The notes: generated by a model not told the origin, from the sequence alone. Positions 9,902 to 18,471 are shown, counted from the first letter of the stretch. The stretch: DNA of 64,000 bases from Lactobacillus sp. HBUAS51381 (GCF_012641095.1 NZ_JAAVSC010000012.1:1-64000); one strand, 5' to 3'. Program-made: numbers and translations.

Positions 9902-9910
9902 ATTTTACCA
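9902..9910 (-). promoter_or_regulatory. Extended -10 promoter for murB
   Basis: TGGTAAAAT on the minus strand, about 80 bases before the murB start. Confidence 0.5.
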
Positions 9911-10124
9911 TGGAACCCCCCGCGACCGCACGCCACGCGCATGAATTCGGGATTAAATTTTGAAATCTGCCCGGTGCTAGGCCAATTTCGACCAGTTTCA
10001 CCAGGATTTTCCCTTCTACAGGCCAATCAGTCGGTCCCATTCATGGCTAATTTCAGCACGCAAAAGCCAGATTTAGCGGGCTTCCTTGCCATAGGTGAAC
10101 GACCACCCCCTCGCGTAAAACTTC
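9911..10124. other. Intergenic stretch before exonuclease III
   Basis: No repeat, RNA or gene with a ribosome site was recognised. A 64-codon open frame on the plus strand lacks a Shine-Dalgarno sequence. Confidence 0.4.
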
Positions 10125-10133
10125 TGGTATACT
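10125..10133 (+). promoter_or_regulatory. Extended -10 promoter for xth
   Basis: TGGTATACT lies 25 bases before the exonuclease III start; the -35 region is poor. Confidence 0.6.
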
Positions 10134-10158
10134 GAGAGGTAACAGTTGGAGGTGCGTC

Positions 10159-10920
10159 ATGAAATTTATTTCGTGGAATGTCAATGGCTTACGGGCCATC
10201 GTGAAAAAAGGATTTGTCGAGACCTTTAAGGAACTGGATGCCGACTTCTTTGGCGTTCAGGAAACCAAACTTCAGGAAGGCCAGATCGACCTGGATCTCC
10301 CCGGCTACTACCAATACTGGAACTATGCTGAACGCAAGGGCTATTCCGGCACGGCCCTCTTCACCAAACACAAGCCCCTCAACGTGATCTATGGGATCAA
10401 TGCCCCTGACTTTGATCACGAGGGACGCACGATTACCCTCGAATACCCCGATTTCTACATCCTAACGTGTTATACCCCGAATTCGGGAAGTGGATTGAAA
10501 CGGCTGGACTTCCGCATGGGCTGGGAAGCCGCTTTTCTCGACTTTATACAAGGCCTTAACGCGAAGAAGCCCGTCATCTTCTGTGGTGACCTCAACGTCG
10601 CCCATACTGAGATTGACTTGAAGAACCCCAAGACCAACCATAAGAATGCCGGCTTCACCGATGACGAACGGGCAAAGTTTACGGCGCTACTGGCCGCTGG
10701 CTATACCGATACGTTCCGTTATTTCAACCCGGACGCGACCGAACGCTATTCTTGGTGGAGCTACCGTTTCCACGCCCGCGACAACAATGCCGGTTGGCGG
10801 ATCGACTACTTCATCACCAGTCAACGCTTGCAACCACAGCTCAAAGACGCTAAAATACTAGACCAAGTCATGGGGTCCGACCACTGTCCGGTCGAACTCG
10901 ACATTGACGTGACTGTCTAA
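10159..10920 (+). CDS. xth: Exodeoxyribonuclease III / AP endonuclease
   Basis: This DNA repair enzyme cleaves abasic sites and degrades DNA from 3' ends. The 253-residue protein shows the endonuclease/exonuclease/phosphatase fold motifs in order: FISWNVNGLRA, QETKLQ, GDLNVAH, RIDYFITS and GSDHCPVELD, which contain the catalytic Asn, Glu, Asp and His. TTGGAGGTG is well spaced before the ATG. A second nuclease gene follows 26 bases later on the same strand, probably in the same transcript. Confidence 0.95.
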   Translation: MKFISWNVNGLRAIVKKGFVETFKELDADFFGVQETKLQEGQIDLDLPGYYQYWNYAERKGYSGTALFTKHKPLNVIYGINAPDFDHEGRTITLEYPDFYILTCYTPNSGSGLKRLDFRMGWEAAFLDFIQGLNAKKPVIFCGDLNVAHTEIDLKNPKTNHKNAGFTDDERAKFTALLAAGYTDTFRYFNPDATERYSWWSYRFHARDNNAGWRIDYFITSQRLQPQLKDAKILDQVMGSDHCPVELDIDVTV

Positions 10921-10946
10921 ACCAATTTTGAAGGGAAGATGCACTT

Positions 10947-11483
10947 TTGAATTTTGTCGCTATGGACTTCGAAACGGCCAGTGGTAAGCGGTACAGTGCC
11001 TGTTCATTGGCCCTGACCATCGTGCGTAACAATCAGGTCGTGGATGAATTTTACTCACTGATCAAACCCGACACTGAATTCTTCTGGCGCAATGTTCAGA
11101 TTCATGGCATCCATGAACGTGATGTGGCCAATGCACCGGCCTTTCCAGAAGTTTGGGAGCACGTGGCCCCCTTCTTTCAGCGCGATCGCCTCGTCATCGC
11201 TCACAATGCCCCCTTTGACAACGGGGTCTTGCGGAGCACGCTAGAACACTACAACCTGCCGACCGCCCGCTACCTGACCCTTGATACGGTCAAGACGAGC
11301 CGCAAGTTCTTTCCGGAATTTCCGAACCACAAGCTCAATACCGTGTGTGACGAGCTTGGGATTGACCTAAACCATCACCATAACGCGCTCGATGATAGCC
11401 TAGCCTGCGCCAACATTTTGTTGTACGAGGCCAACCACTTTGGAACCCAACCCTTGAAGAATTTTGTCACGATTAATGCTTAA
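10947..11483 (+). CDS. DEDDh 3'-5' exonuclease, DNA polymerase III epsilon-like
   Basis: The 178-residue protein has the DEDDh exonuclease motifs: FVAMDFETA (ExoI, Asp and Glu), HNAPFDNGVL (ExoII) and HNALDDSLAC (ExoIII, His and Asp). It is a stand-alone proofreading-like exonuclease; the DNA or RNA substrate cannot be told from sequence. The start is TTG at 10947, with GAAGGGAAG about eight bases before it; beginning at the internal ATG would remove part of the first beta strand. It follows xth and probably shares its transcript. Confidence 0.85.
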   Translation: MNFVAMDFETASGKRYSACSLALTIVRNNQVVDEFYSLIKPDTEFFWRNVQIHGIHERDVANAPAFPEVWEHVAPFFQRDRLVIAHNAPFDNGVLRSTLEHYNLPTARYLTLDTVKTSRKFFPEFPNHKLNTVCDELGIDLNHHHNALDDSLACANILLYEANHFGTQPLKNFVTINA

Positions 11484-11507
11484 CCTGAAGATTTGAAATA
11501 TAGAAAC

Positions 11508-11541
11508 AGCTGGAATCCTTGGTGTGACGAGGATTCCAGCT
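11508..11541 (+). terminator. Hairpin behind the exonuclease gene
   Basis: AGCTGGAATCCT pairs with AGGATTCCAGCT across ten bases. It is followed by ATTATAATATG rather than a real T-tract, so it may be a weak terminator or a processing hairpin. Confidence 0.5.
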
Positions 11542-11562
11542 ATTATAATATGATCGTCGCGT

Positions 11563-11752
11563 ACTGGCCGCCTTACCGTTCGCCAAATTTGGTCTGGAAC
11601 GCGGTGGAAAGGACCGGGAAAAGCCAACCCCCTGTCTTTTCCCTCGCTTTGAGCCGAAAATCACGTCTCAAAGTCGCCAGTTTCCAAGCAAAATCACTTG
11701 GAAACTCCCACGGCTGAGACCAAATTTGACTCGCTCACGGCTACACGTGATG
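11563..11752. repeat. Structured non-coding element, family 1, copy 1
   Basis: The core (11585-11727) folds into an outer 11-bp stem (11585-11595 with 11717-11727) enclosing three hairpins: 11616-11623 with 11636-11643, 11647-11653 with 11667-11673, and 11679-11688 with 11697-11706. Compared with the copy at 60921-61108, nine stem positions differ and every difference is matched on the partner strand. Conserved single-stranded parts include GGAACGCGGTGG, AAGTCGCC and CCCACGGCTGAG. This pattern points to a selected RNA (or single-stranded DNA) structure. The strand is not resolved. I cannot name an RNA family for it. Confidence 0.8.
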
Positions 11753-11830
11753 TACACAATTAAACTGGATGAACGTTGCCATTCCAGCGATGTCACCGCA
11801 GATTTAATGGTTTTCAACTATCGTAACCGG

Positions 11831-12060
11831 AGGCGGGCAGGACCGATGGCCGTAGTCGTGACAGCGGTGTTAGCTGTGCAGCAGCTTACAGCGCGGGACG
11901 TGTTTGGAAACTGACAATTTTGGTAAGGCTTCAAACTGAGCCGGAGGACCGCTTCTCAGGCCGCAGGCGGTCCCCACAGCGCCGGAATCTCTGGCAGCTG
12001 TAGGTGGTCGTTGATGACTAATTTAATGGCGATAGGCCTTACCAGCTGGGGACTGGAGCG
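11831..12060 (+). repeat. Dispersed repeat, family 2, copy A
   Basis: Two parts are recognised. 11831-11960 shares CGTGACA, CGGTGTTAGCTG and GAGCCGGA blocks with 37843-37965. 11967-12060 is nearly identical, in inverted orientation, to 56205-56297 (one base longer). The stretch contains several small hairpins, for example GGACCGC with GCGGTCC, and no credible gene. It lies between the exonuclease gene and a strong terminator. Confidence 0.75.
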
Positions 12061-12094
12061 TGTTCGTGAGCTTTCAACCTTCAGTCACGACCTT

Positions 12095-12141
12095 AAAACG
12101 CGTTACTGTTCAGGGCATTGCCCGAACAGTAACGCGTTTTT
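12095..12141. terminator. Strong bidirectional terminator
   Basis: AAAACGCGTTACTGTTC and its reverse complement form a near-perfect stem of more than 20 bp with a tiny loop. T-runs follow on both strands. It serves the GNAT gene on the minus strand and any read-through from the left. Confidence 0.92.
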
Positions 12142-12151
12142 AATTGACCAA

Positions 12152-12661
12152 TTAAGCCAGTCGGTACACCATTTCTATCGCCTTTACGTGTTCGCCATCA
12201 TCGTCAATCACGGTTTCTGGCGGCGTGGACGTCCGGACGAACCCCATCTTCTGATAGAGCTTCACAGCGGGGACGTTGCGGGTCTGGACGATCAAGCCTA
12301 CCGCTTGTAACTGACTGGCCGTGTCCGCCCAATACAGGGCCTCATCGACAAGTGCGGTGCCGATGCCTAAGTGCCAGTATTTCTTCTCGACGGCAATCCC
12401 CAACTCGCCGACATTTCCCTGCCGAGTTGGCGAAATCGAGAGCACTCCCAGTAAGCGCTGACCCAGACTGGCCACCAATAACAGGTGCTTGGGACTTGCC
12501 TTAATCTGTTCCAACTGATCGGCTTCCTGCGCCGCACTGATGGGATCATCAGCATCGGCTAGACTAAACGTGTCACTCTCTTTTTGTAAACGCTCCAACA
12601 ATGCCAGTAAGGCCTTGGCATCAGCCGCATTCGGTAAGCGAATGGCTACTTCATCACTCAT
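12152..12661 (-). CDS. GNAT-family N-acetyltransferase
   Basis: The 169-residue protein has the GNAT fold: an N-terminal substrate half, then VGELGIAVEKKYWHLGIGTALV, whose WHLGIGTAL stretch is the acetyl-CoA pyrophosphate loop, and LYQKMGFVR near the end. The acceptor is unknown. Its 8-base overlap with tsaE indicates a shared operon (ung-pta-tsaE-GNAT). RimI is often encoded near tsaE in Firmicutes, but this protein is longer and lacks a clear RimI signature, so I leave it unnamed. Confidence 0.85.
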   Translation of the reverse strand: MSDEVAIRLPNAADAKALLALLERLQKESDTFSLADADDPISAAQEADQLEQIKASPKHLLLVASLGQRLLGVLSISPTRQGNVGELGIAVEKKYWHLGIGTALVDEALYWADTASQLQAVGLIVQTRNVPAVKLYQKMGFVRTSTPPETVIDDDGEHVKAIEMVYRLA

Positions 12662-13133
12662 GCGAGCCGTCCTCCAGTTGCTGAACTAACGCTTCAAAAT
12701 GGGCGCCGTGGGGGTCAAACCGTAACGTTCGCTGATTCTCGCCTGCGGCATCGTCCCGTTTAAATACGATCCGCAAATAGTGCTCAGGAAGCTCATCAGC
12801 AATAAACTTGGACCATTCCACCACGTTAACGCCATCCCCATTGAAATACTCATCGAGGCCGAGCTCATCCCCGCCGCCTTCTTCTAGACGGTACACATCC
12901 ATGTGGTATAGGGGCAGTCGTCCCCCCTGATATTCCCGGATAATCGTAAAGGTTGGGCTCTTCACGTTACGGGTGATGCCCAATCCCAACGCTAATCCCT
13001 TGGTAAATGTCGTCTTGCCCGCTCCCAGATCGCCATCAAGTAAAATAACATCTCGCGGCTGAAGGGTCGGGGCCAGTCGTTGCCCAAGTGCCATTGTGGC
13101 TTCCGGACTTGTGACCGTTACTTCATACATCAT
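12654..13133 (-). CDS. tsaE: tRNA t6A synthesis ATPase
   Basis: TsaE is the ATPase that works with TsaB and TsaD to attach the threonylcarbamoyl group at A37 of tRNAs decoding ANN codons. The 159-residue protein has the P-loop GDLGAGKTTFTKG (about 34-46), SPTFTI as switch I and YHMDVYRLE. Two in-frame ATGs (13133, 13130) follow GGGGAAG; the first is used here. It lies between pta and the GNAT gene on one strand. Confidence 0.94.
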   Translation of the reverse strand: MMYEVTVTSPEATMALGQRLAPTLQPRDVILLDGDLGAGKTTFTKGLALGLGITRNVKSPTFTIIREYQGGRLPLYHMDVYRLEEGGGDELGLDEYFNGDGVNVVEWSKFIADELPEHYLRIVFKRDDAAGENQRTLRFDPHGAHFEALVQQLEDGSHE

Positions 13134-13196
13134 TTCTCTTCCCCTTTTACGCTGAAATTATATTGATTCTAATTCGTCGTACAAACTCGCCATTAC

Positions 13197-13235
13197 AAAT
13201 AATACCCGGACTGCTGAAAAATAGCAATCCGGGTA
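13197..13235 (-). terminator. Probable pta terminator
   Basis: TACCCGGATTGCT pairs with AGCAGTCCGGGTA on the minus strand, followed by TTATTTG, 44 bases after pta. The T-tract is interrupted, so partial read-through into tsaE is possible. Confidence 0.65.
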
Positions 13236-13278
13236 CTTAATCGTTCTTTTGTTTAATATTATTTGTTAAAGCACGGCC

Positions 13279-14256
13279 TTAATCTAATGATTGGGCCGCC
13301 GTGATAATGGCCACCTTGTAAACATCTTCCTCATCACAGCCCCGTGAGAGGTCGGAAACGGGCTTGTTCAAGCCTTGCAGGATAGGCCCGATGGCTTCAA
13401 AGCCACCAAAGCGTTGCGCAATCTTGTAGCCAATATTCCCGGATTGGAGTTCTGGGAAGACAAAGACGTTGGCATGACCAGCAACCTTAGAATCTGGCGC
13501 TTTCTGTGCCGCGACACTTGGGACAAAGGACGCATCGAATTGTAATTCGCCATCCACGGCTAAATCCGGTGCCGTCTCGTGGGCAATCTTAGTAGCTTCC
13601 TGAACCTTCGTCACCATGTCCCCCTTAGCGGACCCCTTGGTTGAGAAGCTCAGCAGGGCAACCTTAGGATCGATGTCAAAGACCTCGGCAGTGTGGGCAC
13701 TCTCAACGGCAACTTCCGCCATTCCGGCAGCGTCCAGTTCGATGTTGATGGCGCAGTCGGCAAAGACGTACCGTTGTTCGCCCTTTTGCATGATAAACGC
13801 CCCGCTAATACGCCGAACGCCAGGCTTGGTCTTAATAATCTGTAAGGCTGGGCGCACGGTATCGCCGGTCGCATGAATGGCCCCTGAGACCATCCCATCG
13901 GCTTGCCCCATGTACACCATCATTGTCCCAATATAGTTGGGATCTTCCAACATTTTAGCGGCTTGTTCCGGCGTGTTCTTCCCCTTCCGCCGTTCAACTA
14001 AGGCGTCTAACATCGCTTGATGTTGGTCGGCTGGAATCGCCGTCGGATCTAAAATGGTTAACGGCTCCAAATCGATAGCATTGTTAATCGCTGTCTGTTG
14101 AATTTCAGCTTGGTGACCCAAAACGACAGCATGAATCAGCCCATCGGCAGCTAACCGACTGGCAGCCCCTAGGACCCGCACGTCAGCGCCTTCCGGAAAT
14201 ACAATGGTTTTGTTTTGTCCGTTGATCTTTTGTTTAAGACTATCAAAAAGTTCCAT
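13279..14256 (-). CDS. pta: Phosphate acetyltransferase
   Basis: Pta interconverts acetyl-CoA and acetyl phosphate in fermentative acetate metabolism. The 325-residue protein is the short form that has only the catalytic PTA_PTB domain, with MVSGAIHATGDTVRPAL, GVRRISGAF and the C-terminal GPILQGLNKPVSDLSRGC. The start at 14256 follows GGAGGT; the longer frame to 14382 is rejected because the added 42 residues overlap ung and lack a ribosome site. ung ends 43 bases upstream. Confidence 0.96.
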   Translation of the reverse strand: MELFDSLKQKINGQNKTIVFPEGADVRVLGAASRLAADGLIHAVVLGHQAEIQQTAINNAIDLEPLTILDPTAIPADQHQAMLDALVERRKGKNTPEQAAKMLEDPNYIGTMMVYMGQADGMVSGAIHATGDTVRPALQIIKTKPGVRRISGAFIMQKGEQRYVFADCAINIELDAAGMAEVAVESAHTAEVFDIDPKVALLSFSTKGSAKGDMVTKVQEATKIAHETAPDLAVDGELQFDASFVPSVAAQKAPDSKVAGHANVFVFPELQSGNIGYKIAQRFGGFEAIGPILQGLNKPVSDLSRGCDEEDVYKVAIITAAQSLD

Positions 14257-14299
14257 AGATGATGACCTCCATAAAATATCCCACGAATCAATTCTGTGC

Positions 14300-15022
14300 C
14301 TATGCTTGTTGGTTGGTTGTGGTGTTGGGCCCATCGTCAACCGTCGCGTGTTCCGGCAACTGCCAATCGATGGGCGTCTCACCCAATGATGTTAATGCGA
14401 TGTTGGTCTTGGAAAACGGTTTGGAGCCGAAGAATCCCCGGTACGCCGACAGCGGGCTGGGGTGCGGCGACTGTAAGACGATGTTGGTCTTGGTATCGAT
14501 CAACTTAATCTTTGAGCGGGCCGCCCCACCCCAAAGGATGAAGACGACGGGCTCTGGTCGCTCAGACAACTTCGAAATAGCCGCATCGGTCAGGCGTTCC
14601 CAGCCGTGACCCTGATGAGAAAAAGCCTTGCCATACCGCACCGTCAACACGGAGTTCAAGAGCAGCACGCCTTGTTTGGCCCACTTCTCCAGATAGCCAT
14701 GACTGACCGGCTTGATGCCCAGGTCGTCTTGCAGCTCCTTATAAATATTCTGTAATGACGGCGGTAGCGGGGTACCCGGCAGAACCGAGAAACTACAGCC
14801 ATGGGCCTGCCCAGGATTGTGGTACGGGTCTTGCCCCAGGATAACCACCTTGACCTGACTGAACGGGGTCCACTCAAAGGCCGTGAAAATATGGTACATA
14901 TCCGGAAAAATCTGATAGTGCTGATACTCCGAGACTAAAAACTGCCGCAATTGTTGATAGTACGGCTGCTCAAATTCGGGTTCCAACACTGGCCACCAAT
15001 CATTATGAATAAACGGTTTCAT
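14300..15022 (-). CDS. ung: Uracil-DNA glycosylase
   Basis: Ung removes uracil from DNA in base excision repair. The 240-residue family 1 enzyme has the water-activating loop [25 protein letters not shown] and the DNA-intercalation loop [16 protein letters not shown] 15022 is preferred over GTG 15031 because GAGG lies eight bases before it. It heads the ung-pta-tsaE-GNAT cluster. Confidence 0.97.
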   Translation of the reverse strand: MKPFIHNDWWPVLEPEFEQPYYQQLRQFLVSEYQHYQIFPDMYHIFTAFEWTPFSQVKVVILGQDPYHNPGQAHGCSFSVLPGTPLPPSLQNIYKELQDDLGIKPVSHGYLEKWAKQGVLLLNSVLTVRYGKAFSHQGHGWERLTDAAISKLSERPEPVVFILWGGAARSKIKLIDTKTNIVLQSPHPSPLSAYRGFFGSKPFSKTNIALTSLGETPIDWQLPEHATVDDGPNTTTNQQA

Positions 15023-15095
15023 TCCCAACACCTCACGCTTTTATTCTATCATAACAACGCCGCAAATGATATTGTCGAACGTGAACCGGAAAACA

Positions 15096-15104
15096 TGGTA
15101 GAAT
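15096..15104 (+). promoter_or_regulatory. Extended -10 promoter for the LURP-one-like gene
   Basis: TGGTAGAAT lies about 40 bases before the start codon; no good -35 is present. Confidence 0.5.
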
Positions 15105-15145
15105 GAGATTAATGAAGTCATCGCTATTTTTAAGGGAGGGTTTCC

Positions 15146-15727
15146 ATGCGTACGCTGTATCTGAATCAGGCCGCGCTATCGGCCAAAGCCACCACAGTTA
15201 TTCGTGATGCCGACAACGACTCACGCTACCTCCTCGTGGGCAAATGGGGGCTACGCGCCGATGTGCTCTCCGTCTACACCATTGACGGGGCGCTGGAAGC
15301 CGAGGTTAAGCAAGAAACGTTGGGGTTACTTCCCAAGTTCCGCCTGCTTTACCACCGGCAAATTGTGGGCCACGTCAGCAAGACCCTAGGGGTTATCCGC
15401 GAAGTTCTTTTCGTTCGTGGCCTTAACTGGGTGATCATGGGCAATATCTCGAGTGGCCACTTTAGCATCACCCACGGTCGTGACAGCATTGCCAGCATCG
15501 ACCGGGTCAGCCAGTCCGGCGGTGGGACCATTGCGTTAACCGTCGATCAACCCGATCACGAGGCGCTCGTGATTTGCCTAGCCTCGATTCTGGACCGCTG
15601 GGGTAAAAAGTCTCAGGGATCCGCGCTCCCCGTTCGGCCAACTTGGGCTCCCGGGACACTTCCCTCCGGTGGCATCACCCCCATTGTCGACCGCACCAAG
15701 GCCCAACGCGATGGGCTAAAAGAGTGA
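15146..15727 (+). CDS. LURP-one-related (YxjI-like) protein
   Basis: The 193-residue soluble protein has the alternating beta-strand pattern of the LURP-one/Tubby-like fold: VIRDADNDSRYLLVGKWG, then VYTIDGALEAEV, a FRLLYHRQIVGHVSK segment and NWVIMGN. These short glycine-turn strands fit bacterial YxjI relatives, whose role is unknown. The C-terminal about 35 residues are proline-rich and probably disordered. GGGAGGG precedes the ATG. It is monocistronic between ung and a bidirectional terminator. Confidence 0.65.
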   Translation: MRTLYLNQAALSAKATTVIRDADNDSRYLLVGKWGLRADVLSVYTIDGALEAEVKQETLGLLPKFRLLYHRQIVGHVSKTLGVIREVLFVRGLNWVIMGNISSGHFSITHGRDSIASIDRVSQSGGGTIALTVDQPDHEALVICLASILDRWGKKSQGSALPVRPTWAPGTLPSGGITPIVDRTKAQRDGLKE

Positions 15728-15776
15728 CCGCGAACCGGTTAGTCAGCTGACCAGTTCCCCTAAATTTAAACAAAAG

Positions 15777-15812
15777 GAAACGGACCTGAGGTTGTGACTT
15801 CAGGTCCGTTTC
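15777..15812. terminator. Bidirectional terminator
   Basis: GAAACGGACCTGA pairs with TCAGGTCCGTTTC. The minus side continues CTTTTGTTT, suiting the surface-protein gene; the plus side is TCGTTGATC. Confidence 0.8.
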
Positions 15813-15836
15813 GTTGATCTATGGGTACTGTTCGTC

Positions 15837-17624
15837 TTACTTCTCTGCGATCACTAATTTCTTATTGGCCGTCACGTACTGGCCATTGGTTAACTGAAAA
15901 CGGGTCGTTTTGTTATACTGGACAATCTTCTTAACCCTAAGCGTCTGTCCCTTGCGATAGTGCCGTTGCGCCGTCTTCAACGATTTTTGCCGGTACGCGT
16001 TAATCCCCTGCGCATTGATTACCTTAATTCGTGGCTGCTTAGTGGCGTAGTACACGGACGTCACGTAGCTCTTCTTAGCGGTGATATAACCGGTCTTTCC
16101 GGCCGTCTTAGAGTGATGATTGACGTCACGAACCTTATAGCGAAGATTGCCGCGCTTAGAGGTCGCCGTTCCGGTTACGACAAACATCGGCCGTTCGGCG
16201 CGCTTAACTTTTTTATACCAGTGAACCCGTGATTGGTTGGAGAAATTCTTGGTGCGATACAGCCCAATCTTTCGTGTGGCATAGACCACGCTGGAAATTG
16301 GTGCAATCGCATCCCCATCCCCACCGGTGACCAGACTCGGCGCATAGTGGAACGTCACGGTCTGAGGCTGCGTGGTAAAGGTCCCCGTGGCCTCGCCATC
16401 CGTCTTAGTCAATTTGTAGCCGTTAAATGTCAACGGCTCTGCCTGGTAGTGTGTTCCGAGGTCCCCCGTCAACGTGACATCATCGGCCAACTGCTTGCCC
16501 TGGTTATCGCGGTACTGGACTGTCACCGGTTGGGCGAGCTCATTAGGCGTCGTTGGCGGTGTCGTCGGTTCAATCACCCGATTCACAGGTTGCCAGACGT
16601 ACGTTTCAACGGTCGTGGGTTTGGCATCTCCCGTATAGAGCGTCGTAATCGCATTGCCCGTCGCGTACTCATCGCCCAACGGATTCCCCACGGTTCCCTT
16701 ACCGACCGCTTGCCAAAGACCCGTGTAAACGTCGGGCATATCCTGAAGCGGTGTATTCAAGTTAGGCGATGTCCCGCTCTTAAAGGTCGTCGCGGGACCC
16801 AACGTCAATTCAGTAATGATCTTCGTCCCAGCAAACATATAAAAGCCAGAAAAATCAGCTGACGGTGCGAACTTTGGCAATTTAATGACTTGAGCACCAC
16901 TAAAACCAAACATATACATCACACTGCTGAGGTTGTGGAACGTGCCTTGAGCAAAGTCAACTTGCTCAAGACTGGTCGTTCTGTAGAACATATCCATGGT
17001 ATCGGTGACGCGATCCATATTGAAGCCGGTAACGTCTAGTTGTTTCACCGCCGACTGACCATAAAACATGTATTGCATCGAGGTAACCTGGCTCGTATCA
17101 AAATGCGAAACATCAATCGTCGTTGTCTTACTGTCCAAATCAATCACGTGAAACATGTTGTTCATCACGGTCGTGTGGCTGGTATCCAATCGATCAAGGT
17201 GTTCATACGTCGTCACGTTGCGTAATTGACTGAACAAGCTGCTGGCATCCACCGGCGCAACCACAGGGCCATCGAGAACCACCTTCGTCACCTGATCGGC
17301 GGCAGTCTGAACCTGCGCCTTTGTGGGGTCCGTCACACCCTGGGCCTTGGCAATCTGCGCCGCCAATCGACCAACCTGCGCGGGTAAGCTAGTGTCTTCG
17401 CCCAACGCCCCGGCACCCAAGTGTAATTCCCCATTGGCCGTTAAATACCAGTTGACCGTACCATACGTACCTGAAGCCAAATTCGTCTCACGATTGCCGA
17501 CAGTCGCCGCATTCGTCGTCTCGGCATAAGCGGGTGTTGCAACCGTTCCTGCCTCAAGCCCCCAAATTCCAACGCCCGCGGCTAACACGGTGCCAGCTAA
17601 AAAAACGCTTACTTTTTTATTCAT
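15837..17624 (-). CDS. Secreted BspA-like/MucBP/DUF5776 surface protein
   Basis: A 595-residue exported protein. Residues 1-35 form a signal peptide with an AYA-ET cleavage site. About 110-330 carry repeated DUF285/BspA-type leucine-rich units (FDTSQVTSM, MNNMFHV, MQYMFYG, MDMFYRT, MYMFGFSG). About 370-430 are a MucBP-like domain (VTVQYRDNQGKQLADD, ending VTFHYAP). The last about 150 residues are basic and hold two DUF5776-type repeats (SSVVYATRKIGLYRTKNFS; QGINAYRQKSL), which probably bind the wall. No LPxTG signal is present. The start at 17624 gives AGGGGG a spacing of nine; the ATG two codons upstream is too close. A likely adhesin by inference. Confidence 0.88.
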   Translation of the reverse strand: MNKKVSVFLAGTVLAAGVGIWGLEAGTVATPAYAETTNAATVGNRETNLASGTYGTVNWYLTANGELHLGAGALGEDTSLPAQVGRLAAQIAKAQGVTDPTKAQVQTAADQVTKVVLDGPVVAPVDASSLFSQLRNVTTYEHLDRLDTSHTTVMNNMFHVIDLDSKTTTIDVSHFDTSQVTSMQYMFYGQSAVKQLDVTGFNMDRVTDTMDMFYRTTSLEQVDFAQGTFHNLSSVMYMFGFSGAQVIKLPKFAPSADFSGFYMFAGTKIITELTLGPATTFKSGTSPNLNTPLQDMPDVYTGLWQAVGKGTVGNPLGDEYATGNAITTLYTGDAKPTTVETYVWQPVNRVIEPTTPPTTPNELAQPVTVQYRDNQGKQLADDVTLTGDLGTHYQAEPLTFNGYKLTKTDGEATGTFTTQPQTVTFHYAPSLVTGGDGDAIAPISSVVYATRKIGLYRTKNFSNQSRVHWYKKVKRAERPMFVVTGTATSKRGNLRYKVRDVNHHSKTAGKTGYITAKKSYVTSVYYATKQPRIKVINAQGINAYRQKSLKTAQRHYRKGQTLRVKKIVQYNKTTRFQLTNGQYVTANKKLVIAEK

Positions 17625-17952
17625 CTTCATCTGCCCCCTCAGTGTAGATTTCCCTAGTCAATTTTCACCAATTACAAATATTTCTGTATTTAAAAGATAA
17701 CACATGTTATTAAAAAATAACAGCATTTATGTTACTTTTCTTACTTTTTGTTTCACACGTAAATTCACTATTTTCATGGCACAATTAGTTCGTAAAGTTT
17801 ACGTCTGTTGCGGCTTGCAGGCAATTCAGCTTGACTATCAGGTTCTATAACCCATTTATACTACGAGCTATATATGGCGAAGAAAAGAACCAATTCGTAA
17901 GCGAAATGATCCTCTGAAATTCTCCCCAGCAACATTAGTTGATGAACCACCT
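17625..17952 (-). promoter_or_regulatory. AT-rich upstream region of the surface-protein gene
   Basis: This stretch is much richer in A+T than its surroundings. It contains several TAACA/TGTTA pairs around 17698-17740, which could be a regulator-binding region. I cannot assign a firm -35/-10. No gene or RNA was recognised in the rest. Confidence 0.4.
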
Positions 17953-17990
17953 AAAAAAGCCACCAGAACGACTATCCGTTCCAGTGGCTT
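17953..17990 (-). terminator. smpB terminator
   Basis: GCCACTGGAACG pairs with CGTTCTGGTGGC on the minus strand, followed by TTTTTT, just after the smpB stop. Confidence 0.93.
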
Positions 17991-17997
17991 CTCTAAT

Positions 17998-18471
17998 CTA
18001 GTAACGCTTCATGACCCGGGCAATCTGCCGGTCCTGTTCACGTCGCTTAATGGTTTCTCGTTTATCAAATTCCCGTTTCCCGTGGGCAACGCCAATGAGC
18101 ACCTTCGCAAATCCATGCTTAAGGTAAACCTTGAGGGGAATCAGAGTCGTCCCCTTATCCTGCGCTGCCAATCCGAGTCGATGAATCTGTTTCTTGTGCA
18201 GTAGGAGTTTACGGTTTCGTAACGGATCGTGATTAAATCGGTTTCCCTGAACATACTCATTGATATGAACATTCATCAACCACGCTTCATTATTCCGAAC
18301 TTGCGCAAACCCATCCTGCAAGTTAATCCGCCGTTCCCGAATCGATTTAATCTCGGTACCGGTCAGCACGAGCCCCGCCTCGACCGTTTCCGTCACAAAG
18401 TAATCATGACGGGCTTTACGGTTTTGCGCGAGCACGTTATCCGGCGTCTTCTTAGACTTTTTCTTAGCCAA
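17998..18471 (-). CDS. smpB: SsrA-binding protein
   Basis: SmpB binds tmRNA and delivers it to stalled ribosomes for trans-translation. The 157-residue protein starts with a basic tail, then shows [40 protein letters not shown] and [15 protein letters not shown], the usual OB-fold order and the basic C-terminal tail. It lies 15 bases after rnr in a secG-est-rnr-smpB order that is conserved in Firmicutes. No ssrA gene was found in the window. Confidence 0.97.
   Translation of the reverse strand: MAKKKSKKTPDNVLAQNRKARHDYFVTETVEAGLVLTGTEIKSIRERRINLQDGFAQVRNNEAWLMNVHINEYVQGNRFNHDPLRNRKLLLHKKQIHRLGLAAQDKGTTLIPLKVYLKHGFAKVLIGVAHGKREFDKRETIKRREQDRQIARVMKRY

Noticed and set aside
9941-10135. 64-codon plus-strand frame before xth
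   Set aside because: No Shine-Dalgarno sequence, it runs into the xth promoter, and the product has no recognisable features.
11493-11717. 74-codon plus-strand open frame over the structured element
   Set aside because: It runs through stems whose changes are compensated as base pairs, its frame is not kept in the second copy, and it lacks a proper ribosome site.
13203-13235. Hairpin as a promoter-associated operator of tsaE
   Set aside because: It lies downstream of tsaE and upstream of pta on the plus map, that is, behind the tsaE start region and in terminator position relative to pta; a terminator explains it better.
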